A stretch of 64,000 nt of DNA, from NCBI GenBank assembly GCA_014240065.1, contig JAAZXR010000009.1, positions 1 to 64,000 of the forward strand, given 5' to 3'. A program made the translations under genes and the position numbers. This DNA comes from Myxococcales bacterium (GTDB lineage Bacteria; Myxococcota_A; Polyangia; Nannocystales; Nannocystaceae). Below, piece after piece: positions 17,447-25,880 of the stretch. Numbering within the stretch: the first letter of the stretch is position 1; each line of letters starts with the position of its first letter. Under the pieces are notes generated by a model. That model was not told the origin of the DNA and did not search any database. It saw only the letters and a program-made list of their open reading frames with translations.

Positions 17447-19825
17447 ATGAAGTGGTCGTTTCGTACTCATCTCCCCGTGCTCGCCCTCGCCTGCGCGATC
17501 CCCAATATCTCCACCGCCGCCCCGGACGAGGATGAGCGCCCCCCGTTGACGGACCCATTCCGTCAATTGGAGGAGACCTTGCCCACCCCCACGAGCACCC
17601 GCGCGGCGAGCGGGGCGCCCGGTCATCGCTACTGGCAGCAGCGGGCCGACTACAACATCAAGGTGCGCATCGACGACGCCAAGCAGCACCTGGAGGGGAG
17701 CCAGCGAATTCGGTATTTCAACGAGTCGCCCGACACCCTCGACTACGTGTGGCTGCAGCTCGACGCCAACATCTACGCGCCCGACTCGGACAGCGTCCGC
17801 GCCCGATCCACCCCCGGTTTCTCACGCATGCCCTACCGCTCGTTGCGCCGCATCTTCGCCCGCGCCACCTTCGACGGCTCCGTGAAGCTCACGCGCGTGC
17901 AGTCGGGTGGCAAGGACCTCAACTACGTCGTGGTCGGCACCATGATGCGCATCGATCTGCCCAAGCCCCTCGCGTCCGGCAAGCGGGTCGACCTCGACAT
18001 CGACTGGCACTACGCCATCAACGATTCCGACCGCGTCTCTGGCCGCACCGGCTTCGAATTCTTCGAGGACGACAAGAACTACATCTACGAGATCGCCCAG
18101 TGGTTCCCGCGCATGGTCGCCTACACCGACGTCAACGGGTGGCAGCACAAGCAATTCCTCGGAAACGGCGAATTTACGCTGGAGCTTGGGGACTACAAGG
18201 TGGAGATCACCGTCCCCGCCGACCACATCGTCGCCTCCACCGGCGTCCTCAAGAACGGCAACAAGGTCCTGACCTCGGATCAGCGCGCCCGCTTGTCCAA
18301 GGCCGCCAAGGCCGACGCGCCGGAGTTCATCGTCACCCCCGAAGAGGCCAAACAAAACGAGGCCGAGGGGACCGAAGAAGAGAAAACCTGGGTCTTCCAC
18401 GCCAAGAACGTGCGTGACTTCGCCTTCGCCACGTCACGCAAGTTCATCTGGGACGCCGTCTCCCACGACGTGAACGGCCGCGACGTGTGGGCCATGTCCT
18501 ACTACCCCAACGAAGGCGAGCCCCTGTGGAGCCGCTACTCCACCCGCTCCATTGAGCACACCCTCGACATCTACTCCCGCTACACCTTCGACTACCCCTA
18601 CCCCGTCGCCATCTCGGTCAACGGCCCCGTCGGTGGCATGGAGTACCCCATGATCTGCTTCAACGGTCCCCGACCCGAGGAGGACGGCACCTACACCGCG
18701 CGGACAAAATACGGCCTCATCTCCGTCATCATCCACGAGGTCGGGCACAACTACTTCCCCATGATCGTCAACTCGGACGAGCGGCAGTGGACGTGGATGG
18801 ACGAGGGCCTCAACACCTTCTTGCAGTACCTCACGGAGCAAGAGTGGGAGCCCGACTACCCCTCGCGACGCGGAGAGCCGCGGAACATCGTCGGCTACAT
18901 GGCGAGCGAGAATCAAGTCCCGATCATGACGAACTCGGAGTCCCTCCTGCAGTTCGGCAACAACGCCTACGCCAAGCCTGCGACCGCCCTCAACGTCCTG
19001 CGTGAGACAGTGCTCGGCCGCGAGCTGTTCGACTTCGCGTTCAAAAAATATGCGCGCCGCTGGAAGTTTCGCCGCCCCCAGCCCGCCGACTTCTTTCGCA
19101 CCATGGAGGACGCCTCGGGCATCGACCTCGACTGGTTTTGGCGCGGATGGTTCTACAGCACCGACCACGTCGACATCGCCCTCACGGGCATCCGAGAGTT
19201 CTCGGTGGACACGCTGGACCCCGAGATCGAGAAGGCGCGGGACCGCGAAGAGCGTGACAGCGTCCCCGAGAGCCTCTCGGAGCGGCGCAACGAGGACTTG
19301 GCGCAGCTGACCGACGCCCTCCCAGAGCTCAAGGACTTCTACAACGACTACGACAAGCTCGACGTCACAGAGAAGGACAAGAAGTGGTATCAGCGCGCGC
19401 TCAAGCGGCTCTCCGACGAGGAGAAGGAGCTGCTGAAGACCACCAAGAAGTTCTACGTGATCGATCTTGAGAATGTGGGGGGGCTCGTCATGCCGGTCAT
19501 TTTGGAGCTGCACTACGGCGACGGCTCCAAGGAAGAGATCCGCATCCCCGCGGAGATCTGGCGGCGCGACTGGCACGAGACCTCCAAGGCGGTGATGACC
19601 GACAAGGACCTCGTGCGGGTGGTCGTCGATCCTCACCTGGAGACGGCCGACACCGACCTCTCGAACAATTTCTACCCGCCGAAGGTCGAGAAATCACGCT
19701 TCGAGCTGTTCAAGTATCGCAGAGACCGAGGCAACCCCATGCGGGACGCGGGCCTCGGAGATGGCTCTGTCAAAGAGCGCTCTCCGCAGGAGAAGGTGGA
19801 TGAGCGCGAACGACCTGGGAAGTGA
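17447..19825 (+). CDS. Exported M1-family metallopeptidase
   Basis: 792 residues from the ATG at 17447; a GTG immediately before it is an alternative. The signal peptide ends near ISTAAPDED, so the enzyme is exported. The zinc site is HEVGHN (about 429-434) with the downstream Glu in WMDEGLN. The GxMEN-like exopeptidase motif reads GGMEYP (about 395), where Tyr replaces the usual Asn. The N-terminal beta domain has RYFNESPDTLDYVWLQLDANIY. A charged helical segment (about 585-675) precedes a C-terminal beta domain (YVIDLENVGGLVMPVILELHY). This matches a periplasmic aminopeptidase-like subgroup common in Bacteroidetes and Myxococcota. It overlaps the next gene by 26 bases. Confidence 0.92.
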   Translation: MKWSFRTHLPVLALACAIPNISTAAPDEDERPPLTDPFRQLEETLPTPTSTRAASGAPGHRYWQQRADYNIKVRIDDAKQHLEGSQRIRYFNESPDTLDYVWLQLDANIYAPDSDSVRARSTPGFSRMPYRSLRRIFARATFDGSVKLTRVQSGGKDLNYVVVGTMMRIDLPKPLASGKRVDLDIDWHYAINDSDRVSGRTGFEFFEDDKNYIYEIAQWFPRMVAYTDVNGWQHKQFLGNGEFTLELGDYKVEITVPADHIVASTGVLKNGNKVLTSDQRARLSKAAKADAPEFIVTPEEAKQNEAEGTEEEKTWVFHAKNVRDFAFATSRKFIWDAVSHDVNGRDVWAMSYYPNEGEPLWSRYSTRSIEHTLDIYSRYTFDYPYPVAISVNGPVGGMEYPMICFNGPRPEEDGTYTARTKYGLISVIIHEVGHNYFPMIVNSDERQWTWMDEGLNTFLQYLTEQEWEPDYPSRRGEPRNIVGYMASENQVPIMTNSESLLQFGNNAYAKPATALNVLRETVLGRELFDFAFKKYARRWKFRRPQPADFFRTMEDASGIDLDWFWRGWFYSTDHVDIALTGIREFSVDTLDPEIEKARDREERDSVPESLSERRNEDLAQLTDALPELKDFYNDYDKLDVTEKDKKWYQRALKRLSDEEKELLKTTKKFYVIDLENVGGLVMPVILELHYGDGSKEEIRIPAEIWRRDWHETSKAVMTDKDLVRVVVDPHLETADTDLSNNFYPPKVEKSRFELFKYRRDRGNPMRDAGLGDGSVKERSPQEKVDERERPGK

Positions 19826-20387
19826 CCCCGCGGTCCAGCGGCGGCGAACCACGCGGCGACGCAACGCCCCCTTGTTCGCCGCGCTGACGTGGCTCGGCGC
19901 TTGGTGCTGCGCCCTCGCCCCTCAAACGGCGCACGCTCACCCCTACCACGTGACGTTCGCGGAGGCGACGCTCGACGAGGCGAGCTGGTCGCTGCAGATC
20001 GCCATTCGCATGAAGCCCGAAGACTTGGAAGAGGCGCTCCGCCGCTCGTCGGGCGTCGAGGCGAAGCTTGAGGAGTTTCCCGACCGAGCCGCTCACGCCT
20101 ACCGCTACCTCTCCTCCAAGCTGTTCTTCGAGCGCGGCGACGCTCCGAGGTTGCCCATTCGCTGGGTCGGGATGGAGCTCTCCTTGCGCGACGCCTGGGT
20201 CTACCTGGAGGTCCCGCTGCCTTCAAAGACCCGGCGCGTCACCGTGCACAACGATATTTTCTTTGATCTGGAGCTCAACCAGGCCAACACGATCGAGCTT
20301 CGCCTCCTGTCGGAGCAGACCACCCTCACCTTTCGACGGGACCAGCCGACGGCGATCGTAGAGATCCCCGTCCGGGTCGCGCGCTGA
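19800..20387 (+). CDS. Small exported protein, DUF6702-like
   Basis: 195 residues from the ATG at 19800, chosen for the AGGAG upstream; it lies inside the end of the M1 peptidase gene, so translation is coupled. A hydrophobic signal (LFAALTWLGAWCCALAPQTAHAHP) precedes a mature domain beginning HPYHVTFAEATLDEASWSLQIAIRMKPEDLEEAL. That pattern, His-Pro followed by a beta-strand pair and a DLE helix, is the hallmark of DUF6702 proteins, often encoded next to M1 peptidases. No catalytic motif is visible. Its place in the overlap suggests it may work with the peptidase in the periplasm. Confidence 0.8.
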   Translation: MSANDLGSDPAVQRRRTTRRRNAPLFAALTWLGAWCCALAPQTAHAHPYHVTFAEATLDEASWSLQIAIRMKPEDLEEALRRSSGVEAKLEEFPDRAAHAYRYLSSKLFFERGDAPRLPIRWVGMELSLRDAWVYLEVPLPSKTRRVTVHNDIFFDLELNQANTIELRLLSEQTTLTFRRDQPTAIVEIPVRVAR

Positions 20388-20469
20388 GAGATCCCGCGAA
20401 GTCGGGGTTCTTCGGGCACCAGGAGGGCACCGCGCGAGTCTCCGTCGTGGGGCGCCGTCCGTGGCTACC

Positions 20470-21504
20470 ATGATCCCCATGGCCCGCTCGACCAGCCTCG
20501 TCGTCCAAAATGCAGCCGCCAACGTCTTGCGGTTCCTCCGCGCGCACGCGGAGGGTGCGACCAAAGAGGTGCTCTGCAGTCGTCCGTTTCCTCCGGGCTC
20601 CGAGATGTCCATGCAGACGATCCAGCGCGCGCTGAAGTGGCTTCGCGATGAGAAAGACGCCCCCATCATCTTCGACCGCAGCGACAATCACTGGAAACTC
20701 ACCGAGCCCTCGTTCACCCTCCCCTTCCTCGACCCGGGGCAGTCCGACCTGGAGGCGGTGCTCTTCGCCAGCGCGCTCCTCGAGCCGCTCGTAGACAAGA
20801 GCCTCTTCGACCGGCTGCGGCGACTCGTGGAAGACATGGATCTCAAGATTCGCGAGGGCCACCGCACCCGAACAAAGGGGCAGCCCATCAAGCTGCGCCC
20901 AGGAGCCCTCACGGCCACCGTGAGCATGGGCAAGCCCGCCGATCTGACCATGGTGACGAAGATTCTCCACGCCATCGGGAGCCGGCCGCTTAAAATCCGC
21001 TACAAGAGCCCTTGGAGCGACCCGGACACGGCGGCGCGGGAGCATGAGATTGAACCCTGGCAGCTGCGGATCCACGACGGCAGCCTCTACCTCCGCGCTT
21101 TCTCGGTCACGAGGGGCGCGCCTCGCTCATTTCGCGTCGCCCAAATCGAATCCGTCCGTCAGCTCCCCCCCCGCGCAGCGCGGGCGCTCGTCCCCCGGCG
21201 CGACCACGTGTGGGGAGACGATGACCCGGCGTTTGGCGTCGACTCGGACCGGCCTGGGCAGGCCACGGTCATCCTCCGCGGACCCGTCGCGCGATGGGCA
21301 GCGATGGAGCAGTGGCACCCGGCGCAGGTGGACACCTGGCGCACCGCGAATGAACGGCTGGAGCGTTCCGTCCCCTTTCGGTCATGCCGCGAGCTCGCGC
21401 GGCGCCTCGCGTCCCTCGGGGACGGCCTCGAGTCCGTCTCTCCCCCGGCGCTGAGAGACGAGGTGCTCACCCTCGCAAAACGGATCAAGACCGCGCTGAA
21501 GTAG
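20470..21504 (+). CDS. WYL-domain transcriptional regulator
   Basis: 344 residues from the ATG at 20470; GTG at 20461 and ATG at 20479 are also in frame. The N-terminus (about 10-75) is a DNA-binding helix-turn-helix-like region. The WYL fold is at about 170-230, with PLKIRYKSPWS, EHEIEPWQLRIHDGSLYLRAF and SFRVAQIESVRQL, the pattern that gives the family its name (here PWQL/LYL). WYL domains sense ligands, often nucleic-acid breakdown products. A WCX-like C-terminal region follows. Targets are unknown. It is convergent with the DUF2505 gene. Confidence 0.85.
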   Translation: MIPMARSTSLVVQNAAANVLRFLRAHAEGATKEVLCSRPFPPGSEMSMQTIQRALKWLRDEKDAPIIFDRSDNHWKLTEPSFTLPFLDPGQSDLEAVLFASALLEPLVDKSLFDRLRRLVEDMDLKIREGHRTRTKGQPIKLRPGALTATVSMGKPADLTMVTKILHAIGSRPLKIRYKSPWSDPDTAAREHEIEPWQLRIHDGSLYLRAFSVTRGAPRSFRVAQIESVRQLPPRAARALVPRRDHVWGDDDPAFGVDSDRPGQATVILRGPVARWAAMEQWHPAQVDTWRTANERLERSVPFRSCRELARRLASLGDGLESVSPPALRDEVLTLAKRIKTALK

Positions 21505-21507
21505 CCG

Positions 21508-21987
21508 CTAGGAACGACCCGCCAGCCGCGCGCGAATAAACGCGGCCTCTTTGTCCGCGATGCCGCGCACCGCCCCGAGGATCTTCCCCTCGATGATGCG
21601 CCCCACGAGGGGAATTCGAATCTCAACGCGGCCGGCGACGGTCAGACGTGACCGACCCTCCGCGAGCTTCGACACGGTGGAGGTGCCCTCCACCCGCGCC
21701 CGGCGCTCGTGCCCACGCACCGTCTGCCGCCACGTCGATCCGCGCGTCACTCGATCGAGCTCCATCCGCATGATCGCGCGCTCCTCCCCCCGCCCGCTGA
21801 ACGAAGGGCGCGTCGTCTCGAGGCGAAGCACCACGGCCGTGTCGTTGGTCCGCTCGACGACGCACGTCGCGACGGTCGCCCCGAGCGCCAGCGCCTTCGC
21901 TCGCTGAAACTCCGGGTCCGCGTAGAGCGCGAACAGCTCGTCCGCGCCGCACTCAAACTCGGAGGATGTCTCAAAGTCGCTCGCCAT
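21508..21987 (-). CDS. DUF2505/SRPBCC-like protein
   Basis: 159 residues from the ATG at 21987, preceded by GAGAGG; an upstream in-frame start at 22044 is less likely. The sequence follows the DUF2505 layout, a START/SRPBCC-type hydrophobic-pocket fold, with SSEFECGADELFALYADPEFQRAKALALG at the start, repeated beta strands, and IPLVGRIIEGKILGAVRGIADKEAAFIRARL at the end. These proteins are thought to bind a hydrophobic ligand. There are no membrane segments. It ends three bases from the convergent WYL gene. Confidence 0.85.
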   Translation of the reverse strand: MASDFETSSEFECGADELFALYADPEFQRAKALALGATVATCVVERTNDTAVVLRLETTRPSFSGRGEERAIMRMELDRVTRGSTWRQTVRGHERRARVEGTSTVSKLAEGRSRLTVAGRVEIRIPLVGRIIEGKILGAVRGIADKEAAFIRARLAGRS

Positions 21988-22110
21988 GATGCCTCTCGGG
22001 ATCTGGAGAATAGCAAAATCACGGACTACAGAGGCATCGTCCACGCGTGGGAGGCATCGTCAACGTGGTAGCCTCCCGGCACCGACGCGCCACGTCCCCT
22101 CCAGCTTTCC

Positions 22111-24384
22111 ATGACGACGACCGACCCTAGCGCGACGGAGCGCGACGCTCCCCAGCCTCCGAGTTCCGCCCGTGACGCGCCCTCCAGGTCGATCGCCGCG
22201 GCGGGGGCTCCCCTCGGTGTCGCGCTCGCCGCGGCGTTCCTCGCCTCTCGCTTTGTCTTCGTTCCAGACGGCCCGTGGGAACAAGACGAGGCCATCTTCG
22301 CGGCCGGCGTGCTGGATCTGGACATCGTTCACCATCGCCCCCATCCGCCCGGATTTCCCGGCTGGATGCTGCTTGGAAAGATCGTCAACGTCTTCGTGGA
22401 CGACGCGCTGTTGAGCCTACGTCTGCTCTCTGGCGCTGCGTCCGCCGCGGTGGCGCTGCTCATCTGGATCCTGCTGAACCGCCGGGTCGGCGCCCTCCTC
22501 GCGCTGGCGTCTGCCGCGACCCTGATCGCCACGCCGTCGCTGTGGGTGCATGCCCCCCGCGCCTTTACGTCGACCGCCGCGGTGGCCGCCTTGATCGGCG
22601 CCGCCTCAACTTGGGGGTGGAGTCTCGGACCGGGCAGCACAAAAAGAGACGACGCCTCCAGGGATCGAGCGCGGCCCCGCTGGCGCGCGGTGCTCGGCTG
22701 GTCGATGGTCGCGTTGGCCCTGACGATCCGCCCACAGCTCGCCCCCACCGCGGGCGTCTTGGCGCTCTCGCGAATCGTGCAGACCCGTCTTAAGCTCCGC
22801 GACGAGCTTCTCCCGATGGGGGTTGGAGGCCTGGTGCTCTTCGGCGTCTTCGCGTGGGCCATCGCAGACAGCGGGGGATGGACCTCGTTTTGGACGGCAA
22901 CCCGCGCGCATTTGTCGGACCACGCTGGCGTCGCTGGCGGCCTGACAAATTTTCAAGACCTGGGTGTCACGCGAGGACTTGGCGGGATCGGTGCCACGGT
23001 CATCCTCGGAGTGCTTGGGCTGCTCGGACTGGGGATGGAGTGCCGCGCCAATCTCCCCCGAGGGCTGTCGCTGTGCGCGCTTTGGGGCGTGACCCTGATG
23101 ATGGTGCTCGGTGCCCACCACCCCGGGTTCCCGCGCTACTCGGTCCCGCTCGTGGTCATCACGTGGATCCCCGCCACCCTCGCCCTCCATCGCGTGGGAC
23201 GAGCCGCGGCGGGGGTGCTCTCGCTTGTCGCGCTCCCGTGGTTCGCGATCACCTCGCTGCGCGTCCTCGAACCCATGGCGAGCCAGCCGCTCCCGCCCGT
23301 CGCGACCCTCCGTGACATCGCCCGCACCTCCCCTCCCGCCGTCGCCTTCTCCCACGGCATGTTCTCGTTCGCGAGGCTCGCGAGCCTCGACGGCACCCTC
23401 GGCGACACGCGCGTCATCGACGTGCGATCCCCCGCCGAACCGCCTCGTCTCCCGCCCGGAACCTGGGCGCTCACGGGACGGTCCTTGAACGTGCTCCCCG
23501 GCAACACCGTGTGCGAGCTTGTCCACGACGATTTTCCGAGCGCGGCCGCCCGCCTGTCCCAAGGACGATTCACGCGTGCCCGCGCCTACCGCGACCCCGT
23601 GCTCCTCGGCGACGGCCACCATCACATCGAACGCACCGACGACGGGCTCCCCTTCGCGTGGTGGTCGGACCACGCGGAGGTCGCGCCGCCGATGGGCGCA
23701 GAGCTTGTCACGCTCCGCCTCTTGACCGACGCTGTTCACGCGCCGATCCCCTGGGAGGCCACCTGCGACGGCCGCTCCATTGAGGAGGGCGTGCTGACTG
23801 CGGGGGTACAAAACCTCAACCTCAACATCCGCGGCTGCCGCTCGCCGATACGCGTTGACGTGTCCAAAACCTTCCAGCCCCAAGATGATGGGCGGATCTT
23901 GTCAGCGCGCTTGCTCTCCGCGTGGGCCTCTGGGCCCGGCATCGCCGCTCCCGCCTTTCGGTTCTCCCCTGGGCAGCCCGCCTCCATGCAAGCCGCGGGC
24001 GCCTCCTTCGAGGGGGTGTACAACGCCGAGACCTTCGGACAGCGACGCCGCGGCGCGTGGACGGGGCCCCGGGCGTCGTGGCGCTTCCCCGCGAGGGCCG
24101 GCACCCTCGCGATCACCATGGCGCGACCACCCCACACCCCTGGACCTGTGCGCGTGCGGGCGGGCGCCGAGGTCGTCTCCCTCGACGTCACCGCGACGCC
24201 TCAGCGCTTCGAGCTGCCCATGCGTGATCAACATGGGCTCGTCACCGTAGAAATTGAGAGCCCGAGTTTCATCCCCTCGGCGCGCGCTGCGACGAGCCGT
24301 GATGGACGATCCCTCGGGGTCATCGTCTTCGAGATCGAGGTGGAGCCCGCGGGGGTCGGCGCCCGCTGTCCGTCCAGCCCTTAG
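22111..24384 (+). CDS. GT-C-type membrane glycosyltransferase-like protein
   Basis: 757 residues. About ten membrane helices fill the first 400 residues. The first periplasmic loop has PWEQDEAIFAAGVLDLDIVHHRPHPPGFPGW, which places an acidic pair where GT39/GT83 (PMT/ArnT) enzymes have their catalytic DE. Those enzymes transfer sugars from polyprenyl-phosphate donors in the periplasm. The C-terminal 330 residues lack helices and look beta-rich, an added periplasmic domain. Ser/Thr/Pro-rich N-terminal 35 residues are cytoplasmic. The acceptor cannot be predicted. Its stop overlaps the convergent permease stop by four bases (TTAG). Confidence 0.8.
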   Translation: MTTTDPSATERDAPQPPSSARDAPSRSIAAAGAPLGVALAAAFLASRFVFVPDGPWEQDEAIFAAGVLDLDIVHHRPHPPGFPGWMLLGKIVNVFVDDALLSLRLLSGAASAAVALLIWILLNRRVGALLALASAATLIATPSLWVHAPRAFTSTAAVAALIGAASTWGWSLGPGSTKRDDASRDRARPRWRAVLGWSMVALALTIRPQLAPTAGVLALSRIVQTRLKLRDELLPMGVGGLVLFGVFAWAIADSGGWTSFWTATRAHLSDHAGVAGGLTNFQDLGVTRGLGGIGATVILGVLGLLGLGMECRANLPRGLSLCALWGVTLMMVLGAHHPGFPRYSVPLVVITWIPATLALHRVGRAAAGVLSLVALPWFAITSLRVLEPMASQPLPPVATLRDIARTSPPAVAFSHGMFSFARLASLDGTLGDTRVIDVRSPAEPPRLPPGTWALTGRSLNVLPGNTVCELVHDDFPSAAARLSQGRFTRARAYRDPVLLGDGHHHIERTDDGLPFAWWSDHAEVAPPMGAELVTLRLLTDAVHAPIPWEATCDGRSIEEGVLTAGVQNLNLNIRGCRSPIRVDVSKTFQPQDDGRILSARLLSAWASGPGIAAPAFRFSPGQPASMQAAGASFEGVYNAETFGQRRRGAWTGPRASWRFPARAGTLAITMARPPHTPGPVRVRAGAEVVSLDVTATPQRFELPMRDQHGLVTVEIESPSFIPSARAATSRDGRSLGVIVFEIEVEPAGVGARCPSSP

Positions 24385-25766
24385 TCTGCGCTGGGCGTTC
24401 GATTCTCGGGTTCCGCACGCCTAAAACGTACCAGGTACAGCGTCAAGGCGGCGACGATCCACGCGAGGCCAACGAGGCTCGCCGAGCGGACGTCGGGGTC
24501 GAGCCACGCGCCCACGACCACGCCGATCTCGACGGCCACAAAGATCAGCGCGGCGATCAAGCCCGTCATTCCCCAGCCCACGACCTCACCACGCCGCTTG
24601 GCCCGCAGGTGCAACACGGGGACCGCCAGACCCGTCAACGCGAAAAACAGTCCGTCGACGAGCACGACCCCCGTGAGGATCTGGTCGATGGCCGAGATCC
24701 CGCTCTCCCCCGCCATGATCAAGATGAAGCACGCGACGCCGCCGAGCAAGACGATCGCCCACACAGGCGTCGCGAAGCGATCGTGCAGGCGCCCAAAGAT
24801 GGCGAAGAAATTCCCGTCGCGGGCCAAGGCCAACACCAGCCGCGGGCCCGACAAAAGCTGCGCGTTGAGCACCCCGAAAGCAGACACCGCCACCCCCGCC
24901 GCCACCATCCTTCCGGCGACGTCTCCGATGGCCTCGCCCACCGCCTCCGCCGCCAACGCCGCGCTCCCTGAGACCTTGGCGGGCCCGAGCATCGCGAGGT
25001 ACGCCCCGTTGACCAAAATATAAATCACGACGACCGCGGCCACCCCCGCCACCACCGAGCGCGGCAGGGTCTTCGCGGGATCTTTGACCTCGCCCCCAAG
25101 CCACAGCACCTGCTGCCAACCGCCGAAGGTGAACATCACTGGCACGAGCGCCGCAACCACCCCGGATAGCGCTCCATGATTTGATTCGCTCGTCGCCTCC
25201 AAGACTTCGCTGGGCGATCGATCCGAGAACGCCGCTGCCACCGCCACGATCACCAACAACGTGCACACTTTGGCCAGGGCCGTGGCGTTTTGAATGCGCT
25301 TGCCCCAGCGAACACCGAGGATATTCGCCGCGCACAAGGAGACGATAAACGCCGCTGCCCCCGCCCCGGCCGCCGCAGGGGACAGCGTGGGCAGGGCCAG
25401 GGCCTCTGCCGCGTTGTGGACGCACAGGAGGGCGATGAGCGCGATGGCCCCCGCTTGGATCGCGGTGGCGTTGCAGACGACGTACACAAACCCCAGCCCC
25501 CGACCGTAGGCCTCCCGAAGCGCGATGTACTGCCCCCCGTTTCGAGGGAACTTCATCCCGAGCGCGGCGAAGGTCAACGCGCCTGTCATGGCCGCCAGTC
25601 CGCCGAGCACCCACGCGGTCATCGCCCCCGCCCCAGAGCCCGCGAGCGTGACGACGCGACTCGGCGTAAAGAAGATTCCCACGCCAACGATGGCTCCCAC
25701 CACCACAGCGATGGCGTCCCACACCCCGAGCTCTCTGCGGAGCCCCCTATCTCCTACGTCGTCCAC
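24381..25766 (-). CDS. APC-family amino acid permease
   Basis: 461 residues from a GTG start with a GAGAGG site. Twelve or so membrane helices are present. The first helix has IAVVVGAIVGVGIFFTPSRVV, the unwound GxG segment that binds substrate in APC transporters. The family segments GMKFPRNGGQYIALREAYG and FGGWQQVLWLGGEVKDPAKTLPRSVVAG follow. It probably imports or exchanges amino acids by proton symport or antiport. Substrate is not evident. It is divergent from the AGCS transporter gene, with 114 bases between starts. Confidence 0.92.
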   Translation of the reverse strand: MDDVGDRGLRRELGVWDAIAVVVGAIVGVGIFFTPSRVVTLAGSGAGAMTAWVLGGLAAMTGALTFAALGMKFPRNGGQYIALREAYGRGLGFVYVVCNATAIQAGAIALIALLCVHNAAEALALPTLSPAAAGAGAAAFIVSLCAANILGVRWGKRIQNATALAKVCTLLVIVAVAAAFSDRSPSEVLEATSESNHGALSGVVAALVPVMFTFGGWQQVLWLGGEVKDPAKTLPRSVVAGVAAVVVIYILVNGAYLAMLGPAKVSGSAALAAEAVGEAIGDVAGRMVAAGVAVSAFGVLNAQLLSGPRLVLALARDGNFFAIFGRLHDRFATPVWAIVLLGGVACFILIMAGESGISAIDQILTGVVLVDGLFFALTGLAVPVLHLRAKRRGEVVGWGMTGLIAALIFVAVEIGVVVGAWLDPDVRSASLVGLAWIVAALTLYLVRFRRAEPENRTPSAD

Positions 25767-25880
25767 CTCTCGCCGTGATCATAGTGGTCGAGGGCCGGCG
25801 AACTCAAGCGCCATCCATCGTCCGGGCGTATCTCTGGTACATTGGACCCGCGAGATCCCTGAAATCGTTCGCGCTCGCCT

